Source: Chara braunii
Taxonomy: Eukaryota > Streptophyta > Charophyceae > Charales > Characeae
NCBI GenBank assembly: GCA_003427395.1
Contig: BFEA01000090.1
Span: 2,886,023-2,911,073, forward strand
Length of the DNA: 25,051 bases
Direction of reading: 5' to 3'
Within the stretch, counting starts at the first letter, position 1. Each line of letters begins with the position of its first letter. Shown here in pieces: positions 1 to 8,666 of the stretch. Under the pieces are notes generated by a model that saw nothing but the letters and a program-made list of their open reading frames with translations, searched no databases and was not told the DNA's origin. The translations under genes were made by a program, and so were the position numbers.

Positions 1-68
<68 letters not shown>
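1..68. repeat. (TC)n microsatellite
   Basis: An uninterrupted run of TC dinucleotides fills the left edge of the window, so its true length is unknown. Confidence 0.98.
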
Positions 69-71
<3 letters not shown>

Positions 72-506
72 TGATCGCTAGCTCGGATGCTCAGAGAAAG
101 CAGAAAGATGTGAGGAGAGTGACTGTCTAAGATCTATGAGTGTCTTTCTCCCTCCCTCTTCCACCACACTCTCTCCCCCACACTCTCTCTCCCCCACACT
201 CTCTCCCCATCAGGTTCAACGCTCTCGAGTTAATATGTCTGAGTTCAAACTCAGGTTAAGGGTTCAACGCTCTCGAGAGTTGTCTGTGAGGGCGGCGAAG
301 GGTGCCACCATTCTCACCATTCTCGTCGTGCTCGGGTCCCTGATGGGCGACATCATCTCCGACCCGTCCCTTCTGTCAGCGCTGATTTTGAGTCTCCCGC
401 CAGTGGACTGAAATGGCAGAACACCCCTGACCTGTTGAAATGCAGACCTGTGCGTTCGAACTCCACTGAAAACGCAGATGCGTAAAATTACCACAATTCG
501 GAATTG
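69..506. other. Non-coding stretch with small direct repeats
   Basis: I see no convincing gene here. A CT-rich minisatellite with three copies of CACACTCTCTCCCC-like units lies at about 165-208. The 17-mer GGTTCAACGCTCTCGAG occurs twice, at 213-229 and 261-277, 48 bp apart. The open frames are low-complexity and are best treated as chance. Confidence 0.6.
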
Positions 507-508
507 CC

Positions 509-626
509 GACCTGCCGTTCCCCCGAATACAAGGTAAGGTCATTATAGCTGTATTTTTCAGACTGAAACTTACCCCGAATACAGCTATAACGACCGTTCG
601 TTGTATTCGAGGGAACAAGGTAGGCC
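509..626. repeat. Small foldback (nested inverted repeat)
   Basis: A perfect 13-bp inverted repeat, TTATAGCTGTATT (543-555) and AATACAGCTATAA (578-590), is nested inside an outer imperfect pair at 509-532 and 601-626, whose core is CGAATACAA against TTGTATTCG. A further GGTAAG/CTTACC pair sits between them. The size of about 118 bp suits a tiny foldback MITE or a hairpin remnant. No target-site duplication was identified. Confidence 0.7.
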
Positions 627-756
627 TGGTCAGTTGCATAAAGGAAATGCCAGAACGGAATAGATGCACGCATCGCTCGCCTTTCTTCCTTCTTTTTTTT
701 TCTTTTTTCTTTTTTTTTCCCTTTCTTCCTTCGTCTGCAGGCAAAAAAAAAAAAAA

Positions 757-2115
757 CTTTTGATATGAATGAGTCTTCCTGTTTGGCTCTAGGCTTCCAA
801 ATAAATCTGGCAACAAGCCTCCTGATTGCCTTCAAGACTCCGACAGCCAATTCCCTGACAGTGGACACAAACCAGAGGATGGAGTATAGGGCCACATTAG
901 TAACCAAAGCTCTCCCCACAATTGAGAGATGCCAGGCCAAACCCCACATTCTCAAGCGGGCCGAGATCCTTTGCTGTAGCATCACTCCCTATCAATTTGG
1001 AGGCTGATTAGCACTCCCAGAAATTTTTCCTCTTGACCCCTCTCCACTCTCTTCATCCCCCATTCCACCTCTAGTCTGAAATCTGCCGGCAGCAGGTAAG
1101 TGGATTTGTTCCAATTGACTGTGGCCTCAGATAGGACAGAGTACTCTTTCATAATGTTCTTCAGTGCTGACAGCGAGGCCTTCGTGTTCTCACTCATCAC
1201 GAACAAGTCGTCCGCTAACGCCTTCGCTTTGCATTCCTCCCCGCTGTGTAGTCGCAGCCCTTTGATCACTTGGTTTCTGCGGATTTTGTTGAGTAGTACT
1301 TCGAGCTGCAGGACGAATATGAGCGGGGCCAACGGGCACCCCTGTCGGAGTGATCTTGTGAGGGCAAAGGGGGCGGACAGATGCCCGTTGATCATCACTG
1401 CTGACGTCGAGTAAGTTCCTCCCAAATCCCATCTTTCTCAGCGTTGTGAAGACGAAAGCCCACCCGATTTTATCATAGGCCTTCTCTAGGTCTAGCAAGA
1501 GGATCGCCATCTCTAGATTCTTGTCCTGCACTATCTCTAGCGCCTCAATTGTTGTTACGATGTTATTGAAAATGGACCTGCCTTGCACAAAGGCTCCTTG
1601 GTCCTTTCCTACTAGATTCGGGAGGTGGTTCGAGAGCCTTCGCGCTAGAGATTTTGCGAGGATTTTGTACGAGACGTTTAGCAGCGATATAGGCCGCCAG
1701 TTCCTCACTTCGGCCTTGTCCCCCTTCTTGAATAGCACCGAAATCACGCCATGTGTCATCCCCTTTCCCAACTTGCCGCCTGTCAACACTTCGCTGTAAA
1801 TCTTCACCAGCGATTCCCGGAACCCCCCCCAATAGGCTGCATAAAATTCCACTGTGAGTCCGTCCACTCCCGGTGACTTCCCCCTTGCCATTCTTTTTAG
1901 GGTCTGTGTAACCTCTTCTACAGTGAGCGGGCAGTCTAGGTCCAGCCTCGTTGTGGGACCCAGCTGGACCGACGTGCTGTCCCACATGTCTGAGGACGCT
2001 GAGAGATCCGAATTGACATTATCTTGGGGGCGTCTTGTGGAGAGTACATCCTCGTAATACAGCCTTGCGTACTGCAACATGCCTGCGGCCGAGCACGCTG
2101 TCGGAGCAGATTCAT
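757..2115 (-). pseudogene. LINE ORF2 reverse transcriptase segment, broken
   Basis: This minus-strand reading is an L1-clade reverse transcriptase, which copies LINE RNA into DNA at a nicked target. From the N-terminal side it shows GKSPGVDGL, PISLLNVSYKILAKSLARRL, GAFVQGRSIFNNI, motif A LLDLEKAYDKIGW (about 1470-1505), motif B SLRQGCPLAPLIF, motif C ALADDLFVM (about 1200-1226) and KFLGVLIS. The two catalytic aspartates of motif C are present, with Leu where Phe or Tyr is usual. The thumb region continues to RFIWKPRAKQ. Two frameshifts break it. One lies near 1400, between GFGRNLLDV and SAVMINGHL, apparently with a small deletion; the other lies near 985. The N-terminal endonuclease is absent, as expected for a truncated copy. 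It is not functional as it stands. Confidence 0.93.
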
Positions 2116-3787
2116 TGAAGGGGTGTCTGAGGACACTCTATCCTTCCCGCGGGCAGAACGAGGCCTGGGTCTTCTGGACCCAGCGCGCAGAAACCAGGCA
2201 CAGCTTAGAGGGTGGGTAGCGAAGGTGGCTACTTTGGGCCAAAGCGAACACTGGGTGGTCCTAGCGGAGCGTATACTTGTGAAGGAATGGGACTTGGCCA
2301 GACCCAAGGATGTCTGGGCCTGCCTGTTCATGCCATCCTTTAGAAAGAGGAGATTGAAATCCCGTTTCTGGGAGGCAATCAGGAGGGCCTGGAACAAGAT
2401 GCCCCCAGATAGTCAGCATCCTCCGTCCACGAAGGAGGAAGTGCTTCTCCAACTGCTATTTGACAACCCAGAGATCCGGGACCAAGACGGACCCCCCTTC
2501 AAAGCAGACGGATCCGCAGGTACGTTTGGGCAGTCCTGGGTCAAGAGAGGAGTGGTCCGCATTGAGGACCTCTGGTCCACACTACTGGGAAGCTGGAAAC
2601 CGTTGTCTGAGATAAGAGAAGTGCTTAAAAGTCTGCAGCAGGTGGAGGACCATTGGAGGAGCATCAGAGAGGCGATCCCCCAAGAGTGGCTGCTGTTATT
2701 AGGCCCGGAGGGTCTGGATCCTCCGGGCACGTGGTACGTTCCAAACTGGGAGCCAAGCAACAACGTGCTATGGAAGGTCATTGAGATCCTCCCCAGCGGT
2801 TTCAGGCGGGTGGAGAAATGGTACTGTGAGGGCATGGCAAACTTACTGTCCAGAGCAGAGGAAGAAACGGTGATGGTATGGGATAACCCTGCCCAAGCGA
2901 GGGTGGTAGAGGCAAAACACAAAGACCCTGCACAACGCACCTAAACGTGGGTTGGAAGAGTCCCTCTTCGAAGCCTATGCATAGACCCGACAGCATGGAG
3001 TTGGGCTGCCAGGAACACAGATGCGGAGGAGGTAAGGCTGCTAGACTACACAGTAGCGCATGGCTACCAACAGTCAAAAGGCAATCTGAAGTCGCCAGCC
3101 CAGACAGCAATTCCCCGCTGGCAGGCCGTCTGGGGAGTGGATTTATCGGATGCGGCACCGAAGTTTGAACGTCTGTGGAAAGCGCTGTGCTCGCTACCGA
3201 ACGGGAAACAGGTTAGTATTCTCTGGCTGCTGTCCCTCATGGTAACCCCGTCGGCGGTGTGGCTGAGAAGCAAAGGAATGGAGGTTAGTCTGGGATGCAC
3301 AAGGTGCAGGTGGCCATTTGAGTCCACCAGGCACCTTTGGTGGGAGTGTCCAGCGTCCAAACGGATATGGAAATGGTGGTCCCTCCACTGGAAGGAGTTT
3401 GGAGGACAAGGGGTGGAGTGGAACGAGGAGTGGGTGTTGCTGGGCTTTCTCCCTGCTCACACGTCAGGGAGTAGAGGTTGGGGCTACGTAGCGCATGTGG
3501 TGAGAGGCATCATATGTCAGATCATCTGGGCTGATCGCAACAGATCCCGGTTTCAAAAGAGACCTTTTTCAGATAAGGAGATCAAGGGGGCAGTTAAGAA
3601 GGGATTGAGACAAGCTATTCGTGTGGATTGGAGAAGGAGGGCNAAGGCAGGCAGAGGGGGGAGGAGACAGATCCGGTGGTTCATGCACACATGGACAGCG
3701 AACTATCGGCTGGCTGCGATTCACGCTAGCAAAGGACTGGTGATGTCCAAATGGCTCTCGGAAGTAGATAGCTTAGCAGGAAGATAA
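2112..3787 (+). pseudogene. LINE ORF2 C-terminal region with zf-RVT, one nonsense codon
   Basis: This plus-strand frame begins with the post-RT signature RAERGLGLLDPARRNQAQL and runs to a stop at about 3785. It contains a zf-RVT zinc knuckle, CTRCRWPFESTRHLWWECP, at about 3296-3360, with a CX2C...HX4C layout. This domain is common at the C-terminus of plant LINE ORF2 proteins and of nuclease/RT pseudogenes. A single in-frame TAA at 2942-2944 interrupts an otherwise continuous frame, since the codons on both sides are in phase. One base is N at 3643. Together with the inverted half it forms most of an ORF2 from the RT onward. Confidence 0.9.
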
Positions 3788-4224
3788 TGTTTGGGTTGAA
3801 AAGGTAGAGGTAGTGTTTGACGCAGGTTCAATCAGGCCACTCGGTTACTAGGGCCACAGTAGGCCTTTAGGGGAGTGCCAGAGTAGGACCAGGACTCTGT
3901 TCCCTGGGCCATGTTAGTCGCAGAGTTAGGCTACATCAAACTCCAGAAAGTTATCGAAAGGAAATCGCCACGTGAAGGCAGGGATAGAGGTGCACAAAGT
4001 TTGTTACACAGACCGACCACTACTTAGAGCTGCAAGTTGCTGTCTCAAGGAGTAGCATTACGACAGGATTTGGGACTGGATAGAGGTGAGTCCCGCAGGC
4101 AATTGCCTGTAAGCTAAGCTGGCTGATGCTGTCAGATACCCCGGGTTGAATTGTGAGGTCCCCGGCCTCTCTCATTGGTTTTATAATGATTTGATGTTTG
4201 GTTAAAAAAAAAAAAAAAAAAAAA
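3788..4224 (+). other. LINE 3' UTR and poly-A tail
   Basis: About 415 bp without an open frame follow the ORF2 stop and end in an uninterrupted A21 run at 4204-4224. This matches a LINE 3' end made by target-primed reverse transcription. No recognisable domain is present. Confidence 0.75.
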
Positions 4225-4328
4225 CCTAACTTGTTGTGTTTATCACAGTCGGCAGGATCCGAGGTCTACTGAGGGCGTCACATCGTAGGATTCGAGCTTA
4301 TGCTCTGCTCATCTGGGCCGAGATCCCA

Positions 4329-4439
4329 CTACCGTCGTCCCCCCAACACAACCCACCCTCATTTTGGCTTTATCTGGCAGGAACTATAGCTTGTATACAT
4401 TCATTTTTAGGGTGGGTTATGTTCGGGGGAAGACGGTAG
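4329..4439. repeat. Hairpin with 31-bp arms
   Basis: The arms at 4329-4359 and 4409-4439 (left arm starting CTACCGTCGTCCCC, right arm ending GGAAGACGGTAG) pair with roughly four mismatches around a 49-nt loop. A second hairpin follows immediately. Open frames here are not credible as genes. Confidence 0.8.
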
Positions 4440-4571
4440 CAAAGAGGATAGGATCAAGATCCCGAATCTGAATGTGTTTTATGCAGAGATGAAGAAAAGC
4501 AGTTCAATCTCAATTTCCTGCACCGCTCCATAAACTCGTCCAGATTCAGGCATTCGATCCGATCCTCTTTG
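4440..4571. repeat. Second adjacent hairpin
   Basis: CAAAGAGGATAGGATC (from 4440) pairs with GATCCGATCCTCTTTG (ending 4571), and the match resumes inward at GAATCTG against CAGATTC. The 132-bp unit starts exactly where the preceding hairpin ends, so the pair may belong to one element. No flanking duplication was found. Confidence 0.75.
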
Positions 4572-4949
4572 CTGGTGGGACCACGCCCCTGGTTCCTAAC
4601 AGTTACATGTGTGCACTATTCAGCCACTGAGGGCTGGGAGCGGTAATTGGGTGGGGAAGAGATCGAGAGGCGCTCATCGCGGGAAGATCACCCTCGGTCG
4701 ATCTTCTGAAAAAAAAAGAAAAAAAAGAAAAAAAAAAAAGCACCCTCGCTCCCCTACTGATGAAATGTGCAAAACGAGAGTGAATCTTCTGCTAGAACAT
4801 GGAAAGATACACGGCCCTGAATTTTGTTTTTCTGGATGTCCAGAGTAGTGGAGCGAGGCCCAAAAAAAAAAAAAAAAAAAAAAATCTCTCTCCTTCGTTT
4901 GTTTCCTTTTTTTTTTTTTTTCTTATGGCATCGCTCTATACACAACGTT
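4572..4949. other. Non-coding stretch with A- and T-rich runs
   Basis: This holds A-rich runs at about 4709-4739 and 4861-4883, a T-run near 4907-4920, and one half-copy of the dispersed foldback family at 4768-4816. No gene is supported. Confidence 0.6.
4768..4816 (+). repeat. Half-copy of dispersed foldback family (forward)
   Basis: It contains AAAACGAGAGTGAATCTT followed by GCTAGAACATGGAAAGATAC. The same unit occurs seven more times up to 8985, in both orientations. It has an internal ATCTTCY...GGAAAGAT complementarity, so each half can itself form a hairpin. Confidence 0.8.
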
Positions 4950-4961
4950 GTAATTCGCAGC
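4950..4961 (+). repeat. Target-site duplication, left copy, of SINE
   Basis: GTAATTCGCAGC here is repeated exactly at 5484-5495, directly after the A-run that ends the SINE. The perfect 12-bp match on both sides defines the insertion boundaries. Confidence 0.92.
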
Positions 4962-4965
4962 GGCC

Positions 4966-5019
4966 TAGCTCAGTTGGTAAGGCACGCAAGTGGCATTCAG
5001 GAGGTCTTGGGTTCAATCC
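4966..5019 (+). promoter_or_regulatory. RNA polymerase III A and B boxes (SINE head)
   Basis: TAGCTCAGTTGG (4966-4977) matches the A-box consensus and GGTTCAATCC (5010-5019) matches the B-box consensus. The 44-nt distance between their starts is tRNA-like. The acceptor stem is only partly paired (GGCC against GGCC), so this is a tRNA-derived promoter rather than a working tRNA gene. Confidence 0.85.
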
Positions 5020-5234
5020 CCATTGGCCTCATGTACCTTCCTGGGCAAGCTTGGCGCCCGCCACCTAGAGATATGCAGTTGGTCCCCTGGAGAGGCATTG
5101 AGCAGAGACTGCTGATGTTCATAGGGGGAGGGGACCGGAGGGGAGGCACAGTGACTGGCCCATCGAAGAAGCTCGGTCCTGATGCTACTGGCTGACCCCT
5201 GGCCGGTATCGCCCACCTGCTGTAGCAGGTATCA

Positions 5235-5347
5235 CACCTGCTGGTGGGTGCAGCTCCCGCATGTTCCCTCGTTGGAGGCTTGAGCACGGAGCACCTGCTG
5301 GTGGGTGCAGCTCCCGCATGTTCCCTCGTTGGAGGCTTGAGCACGGA
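5235..5347 (+). repeat. Perfect tandem duplication inside the SINE, period 57
   Basis: The segments 5235-5290 and 5292-5347 are identical; both start CACCTGCTGGTGGGTGCAGC. Perfect identity suggests a recent duplication or a family-wide dimeric body. Confidence 0.97.
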
Positions 5348-5483
5348 CGTGGCTGCTACGGGGTTCCCCGTAATACTATAATGACAATAAAAAAGGCCTG
5401 AAAGGCCATCCTGTCCAGATTTGACAGGTAATTGAATTGGTTGGGCTTCAAAGAATTAGCCTTATTTTCAACAAAAAAAAAAA

Positions 5484-5495
5484 GTAATTCGCAGC
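5484..5495 (+). repeat. Target-site duplication, right copy, of SINE
   Basis: GTAATTCGCAGC, identical to 4950-4961, follows the SINE A-run directly. Confidence 0.92.
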
Positions 5496-5782
5496 CAAAG
5501 GCTGCGCCTTACCCCGTTGCTTTTTTGTCGTGTAGCACAGCTTTCTCTTTCGGGAAAGTCGACGACCGTTAACTGGGGTTTATAGGGCGTCAACAGGTGT
5601 GCTGGAAGGGTGCGGTCAGCAACGTTAAAACGACCGGTCGTCTCAGAGCTTAGAGGCTCAGCGACCGGTGTCGGGTTGGGGAGGTCGTTGAGGTAACTAC
5701 CTTGGTCGGCGTCCGCGTGTGTGTTCGTTTCCCGTTTGGGTAAAAGAGGGGGGGGCTTTCAGGAGAAGGAAACAAGAGAAGA
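5496..5782. other. Non-coding stretch
   Basis: I see no ORF, RNA or element boundary here beyond short palindromes such as CGACCGGTCG near 5631. Confidence 0.6.
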
Positions 5783-5963
5783 AATGAGGCCGAATCCACC
5801 GCTAGAACATGGAAAGATACATTGCCATCTTTTTTGTGTTCTGTGCATGTGGAGAATGCTAATTTTTTGTCTTTTGTGCCTCGCTCCACTGCTCTCGACA
5901 TGCACAAAAGACAAAACTCAGGGCGGTTTCCATGTTCTAAGGGAAGATTCACTCTCGTTGTGC
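5783..5963. repeat. Foldback copy of the dispersed family
   Basis: A forward half with CCGCTAGAACATGGAAAGATAC (from about 5785) and a reverse half with TTTCCATGTTCTAAGGGAAG then ATTCACTCTCG (about 5927-5955) face each other across some 100 bp. That spacer holds a second inverted pair built on TTTTGTCTTTTGTGC and GCACAAAAGAC around the centre at 5885-5910. Confidence 0.75.
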
Positions 5964-6362
5964 AGCACATTTCGGAAGTAGCGAGCAAGGCCGGACGACG
6001 GAGCTGAGAGTGAGCTGAGAGTGTTGTGTATTGGAGCCATGCGGTCGGTGTATGATTGGGACCCCGCCAAAGCGGCTTGCTGTTTTCGTTTTTTTTTTTT
6101 TTTTTTTTTTTTTGGGGGGGGGGGGGGTTGTTCTGTTTTCGTTTCAGTTTCACGCTGGGCTCGGTTTCTGACTTGTGCGCTCCAACGCCTGGCCATCATT
6201 TGGGCGCACCTGACCGTATCAATGACTGTGTTCATCAGAAACACCTAGATCCAAGCACAGTACCGCCTACTTCATTTTATCTATGGGGTAACTAGGGCAC
6301 AGTCACGAAAGCAGTTTGTAAATGCACTTCGAACTGCGTGTTTGGAGTCCAGTACCGTCCCA

Positions 6363-6384
6363 AGTTTCAACTGCAGTTGAAACT
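6363..6384. repeat. Perfect 22-bp palindrome
   Basis: AGTTTCAACTGCAGTTGAAACT runs from 6363 to 6384 (its two 11-nt halves are reverse complements) and straddles the inner edge of the left terminal inverted repeat. Confidence 0.95.
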
Positions 6385-6496
6385 CTTGACATGCACAAAA
6401 GTCGCGAGGCCGAGTTTGCAACTGCAGTCCAGTCCGACATGTGGCATTTTTTTATTTTATTTTTTTTTTCGTTTTTTTTATTTTTTTTCCATTTCG

Positions 6497-6655
6497 GCCA
6501 TGGCCGAGGCATCGCAGCCGTGGCCCAGCCACGCGACGAGATGCTCTCTCTCTTTTTTTTTTTTTTTNTTTTTTTTTTTTTTTTTTTTTTTTTTTTTTCC
6601 TTTTTAAACCTCGGATGTGGCCGAGGCATTGCGGCCTTGGCAGACCACGCAACGG
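6497..6655 (+). repeat. Imperfect direct repeat of about 45 bp
   Basis: GGCCATGGCCGAGGCATCGC with its downstream GCAGCC...CCACGCGACG (6497-6540) recurs as GATGTGGCCGAGGCATTGCG...CCACGCAACG (about 6611-6655), separated by a long T-run. Confidence 0.7.
6551..6598. repeat. Poly-T tract with one unresolved base
   Basis: Nearly 50 T in a row are interrupted by N at 6568. Length is likely to be unreliable here. Confidence 0.9.
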
Positions 6656-6735
6656 GGCTGAGATTAAACAACAAAAAAGAAAAAGAAAAAAAAAAAAAAG
6701 AGAAGAGGAGACATGCACAAAAGCCAAAAATCAGG

Positions 6736-6849
6736 GCGCTGTATCTTTCCATTTTCTAGCGGAAGATTCACTCTCGTTTTGCACATTCCACTACTTTCGA
6801 AATGTTCAAAACGAGAGTGAATCTTCCGCTAGAACATGGAAAGATGCAC
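6736..6849. repeat. Foldback copy of the dispersed family, 41-bp arms
   Basis: 6741-6781 and 6807-6847 are reverse complements with about two mismatches, separated by 25 bp. The arms carry ATCTTTCCATTTTCTAGCGG and its partner CCGCTAGAACATGGAAAGAT. It lies inside the larger 6291-7356 element. Confidence 0.88.
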
Positions 6850-7040
6850 CGCCACGAGGCCCCAAGGATGACAGGCAGAGGTGGGGAACTCTGGGCAGGA
6901 AAAATAGAAGAAAAAAAAAAGAAAAGAAACTGCAGTGGGTCGTTGTCAGCACGTGTATCCGCGAGGGCCTCTGCTTCGTTGTCAGCCCGTGTATTTCGTT
7001 GGGCCCCTGTATCTCCGTTGCTCAAAACACAAAAATCATG

Positions 7041-7140
7041 GCCCTGTATCTTTCCAGGTTCTAGAGAAGCTTCACTCTCGTTTTGCACATTTCGTGGAAA
7101 CTGAGAGTGAATCTTCCCTGAAACATGGAAAGATACACCG
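7041..7140. repeat. Foldback copy of the dispersed family, more diverged
   Basis: A reverse half at 7046-7082 (TGTATCTTTCCAGGTTCTAG) faces a forward half at about 7101-7137 (GAGAGTGAATCTTCCCTGAA, ACATGGAAAGATACA). This is a second nested copy within 6291-7356. Confidence 0.8.
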
Positions 7141-7356
7141 CCACAATGTTTTCTTTTTTCTTCTTGTTTCTTTTTCTTTTTTTTGGAAACGGCCTGCCAC
7201 TCCGACGTGGATGACTAAACTGTAGTTACAAACTCTGCCCTGCGACGGCCACGCTACGAGGGAGTTTGGACTGCAGTGTAAACTTGAGAGGCGACTGGAC
7301 TCCAAAACGGCAGTTTGAAATGTATTTTCAAACTGTAACCCTGACAGCGCCCTAGT

Positions 7357-8018
7357 TTTCTCTTTATTTATTTATTTTTTCTTGACTGTATCGAAGATTC
7401 GCGTTCGCAGTGCAGATTGTAGACGGGCGGGCTGGGGGGGGTGAAGAGTGGGATGAAGGGAAAACATGCAGCCTAGTAGAGACACGGCGCGCGTGGAGAA
7501 GGTTCTTTTCTTTCGATTCGATTTTCACGCGCGCTGTGCAGCTGTGGAAGGAAGAGTGCGGGCCAAGGTCGGCCGGGCGGAGGAGTCGAGCTTTTGTGCT
7601 CGGGGTGGGCGAAGAGTGTATGGAGGGAGCGGTCGAGGGTGGAGGGTGTCAAAACCAGTCGAGGGCGGAACACGGTTGCACTTTTTTCATGGCGAGCCTA
7701 CACTGCCAGATAGGCAGCAAGGTTCATGTGCATTCGGGCTCAAGAAATTCCAAGAAAAACAAAAAAGACACAGCAATGGCAGACCGGTCAGAAAACCCGA
7801 GCCGCCCCACGACGTCGCACTCTGATCCGGAATTCTGCTGCACAGCTCGGATCGTATTTTTCTGAGCTACTGGTATATGTGCTTATGAAATGTGCCGTAT
7901 TGTGCTCCCCTTCCAAGCAAAACAAACAAACCTGTCTATACCCGAGCCCCGGCTCCGCATGAAGATACGAAAATCGCTGGCTGCGCCACCACGCTGGGCA
8001 TGGTCTCACAGTTTTGTA
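7357..8018. other. Non-coding stretch
   Basis: GC-rich at 7410-7680 with overlapping open frames on both strands, none with a recognisable domain or plausible composition. No RNA gene or repeat boundary was recognised. Confidence 0.55.
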
Positions 8019-8019
8019 A

Positions 8020-8663
8020 GGGTCTGATCCCACCACTACACTACAGCCCAGTTACAGTGTAGTTTTGGGATCCCACCACTTTCCGACGTCGTCACCGCTG
8101 AAATATTTTGCCACACTTTCGTTTGGGTGTGTCGTGGCAGCACGTCCGCGAAGGGTGCAAGCGTAGTTACTACAATGTTTCTGTAGACCGTGAGGGCATC
8201 TCTGCAGCGAAAAAGAGGGAGCAATTTTTTTTGTGTAGTTTTGGGATCCCACCACTTTCCGACGTCGTCACCGCCGAAATATTTTGCCATACTTTCGTTT
8301 GGGTGTGTCGTGGCAGCACGTCCGAGAAGGGTGCAAGCGTAGTTACTGCAATGTTTCTGTAGACCGTGAGGGCATCTCTGCAGCGAAAAAGAGGGAGCAA
8401 TTTTTTTTCTTTTTTTCTTTTTCTCGTTCGTCCAGTTGCAGCATCAGGAATGTCTGCGGACCACACTGTTGTGTGGCATTTCGGTTGGCGAAAACGTCCG
8501 CCCTCTGCAACAGCCCACAAAGAGCCGCTGCGGGTCCAGGACAAGCACCGAAGAAGTCGCTCTCCTGGGATCCAGTTTCTCTTTTTCGTCCCGCCACGGC
8601 CGCTGACATCTTTGTAGTGCTTTTTTGCTACTACAGTGGTAGTGTAGTGGTGGGATCAGACCC
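8020..8663. mobile_element. PIF/Harbinger-like MITE
   Basis: The ends are perfect 25-bp inverted repeats (8020-8044 and 8639-8663), starting GGGTCTGATCCCACCAC on the left and rightwards in mirror. The element is flanked by TAA on both sides (8017-8019 and 8664-8666), the TWA duplication typical of PIF/Harbinger and Tourist-type MITEs. At 644 bp and without a transposase ORF it is non-autonomous. Inside lies a 176-bp tandem duplication. Perfect terminal repeats suggest a fairly recent insertion. The superfamily call rests on the TAA duplication and GGG-starting ends; only a search for a partner transposase would settle it. Confidence 0.87.
8057..8408 (+). repeat. 176-bp tandem duplication inside the MITE
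   Basis: 8057-8232 and 8233-8408 are near-identical head-to-tail copies, starting GTGTAGTTTTGGGATCCC and ending AGGGAGCAATTTTTTTT. I count only a few substitutions. Confidence 0.95.
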
Positions 8664-8666
8664 TAA

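Larger units (their letters stand above)
757..4224 (+). mobile_element. L1-type LINE insertion with inverted 5' half (twin-primed)
   Basis: The element has two parts in opposite orientation. The reverse-transcriptase half is on the minus strand, with its protein N-terminal side near 2115 and its C-terminal side near 757. The post-RT half is on the plus strand from about 2112, followed by a 3' UTR and an A21 tail at 4204-4224. The protein order fits: the end of the inverted half (RFIW... near 757-850) is the part that should directly precede SEDTLSFPRAERGLGLLD at the start of the sense half. This is the layout produced by twin priming of L1 elements. An A14 run lies at 743-756, just outside the left end. 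I found no clear target-site duplication. Confidence 0.85.
4962..5483 (+). mobile_element. tRNA-derived SINE with intact target-site duplication
   Basis: A non-autonomous retroposon of about 522 bp. The 5' head is tRNA-like, with an A box at 4966-4977 and a B box at 5010-5019 spaced as in a tRNA gene. The body carries a perfect 56-bp tandem duplication (5235-5290 and 5292-5347). Its 3' part contains two short hairpins, GGCCTGAAAGGCC and CCTGTC...GACAGG, and it ends in an A-run at 5473-5483. The 12-bp flanking duplication shows that it was inserted as one unit, probably by a LINE-encoded reverse transcriptase in trans. Its 3' end does not visibly match the LINE tail at 4204, so the partner LINE is unknown. 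Confidence 0.9.
6291..7356. mobile_element. TIR element with 87-bp terminal inverted repeats (Mutator-like?)
   Basis: 6291-6377 and 7270-7356 are inverted copies of equal length, matching at 67 of 87 positions in an ungapped hand alignment. Both ends begin ACTAGGGC and share the internal blocks TTTGGAGTCCAGT and CAAGTTT, ending at ACTGCAGT. Long subterminal TIRs and the 1,066-bp size suit a non-autonomous Mutator-like element, but no 9-bp target duplication is visible, so the superfamily is uncertain. The interior has no transposase ORF. It holds long T- and A-runs, a 45-bp imperfect direct repeat and two foldbacks of another family, probably nested insertions. The terminal repeats contain their own palindromes at 6363-6384 and 7311-7335. 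Confidence 0.75.

Noticed and set aside
136-411. A 91-residue plus-strand ORF
   Set aside because: Its first third is a translated CT-rich minisatellite and the rest lacks any recognisable feature.
4959-5030. A functional tRNA gene
   Set aside because: A and B boxes match, but the acceptor and D stems pair poorly and the sequence is the head of a 522-bp unit flanked by a target duplication, so it is a SINE head.
6322-7064. Long ORFs across 6.3-7.1 kb
   Set aside because: They are mostly poly-Phe or poly-Lys translated from T- and A-runs inside a TIR element.
7410-7865. A 151-residue plus-strand ORF
   Set aside because: Overlapping open frames on both strands with GC-rich composition and no domain; best explained by chance.
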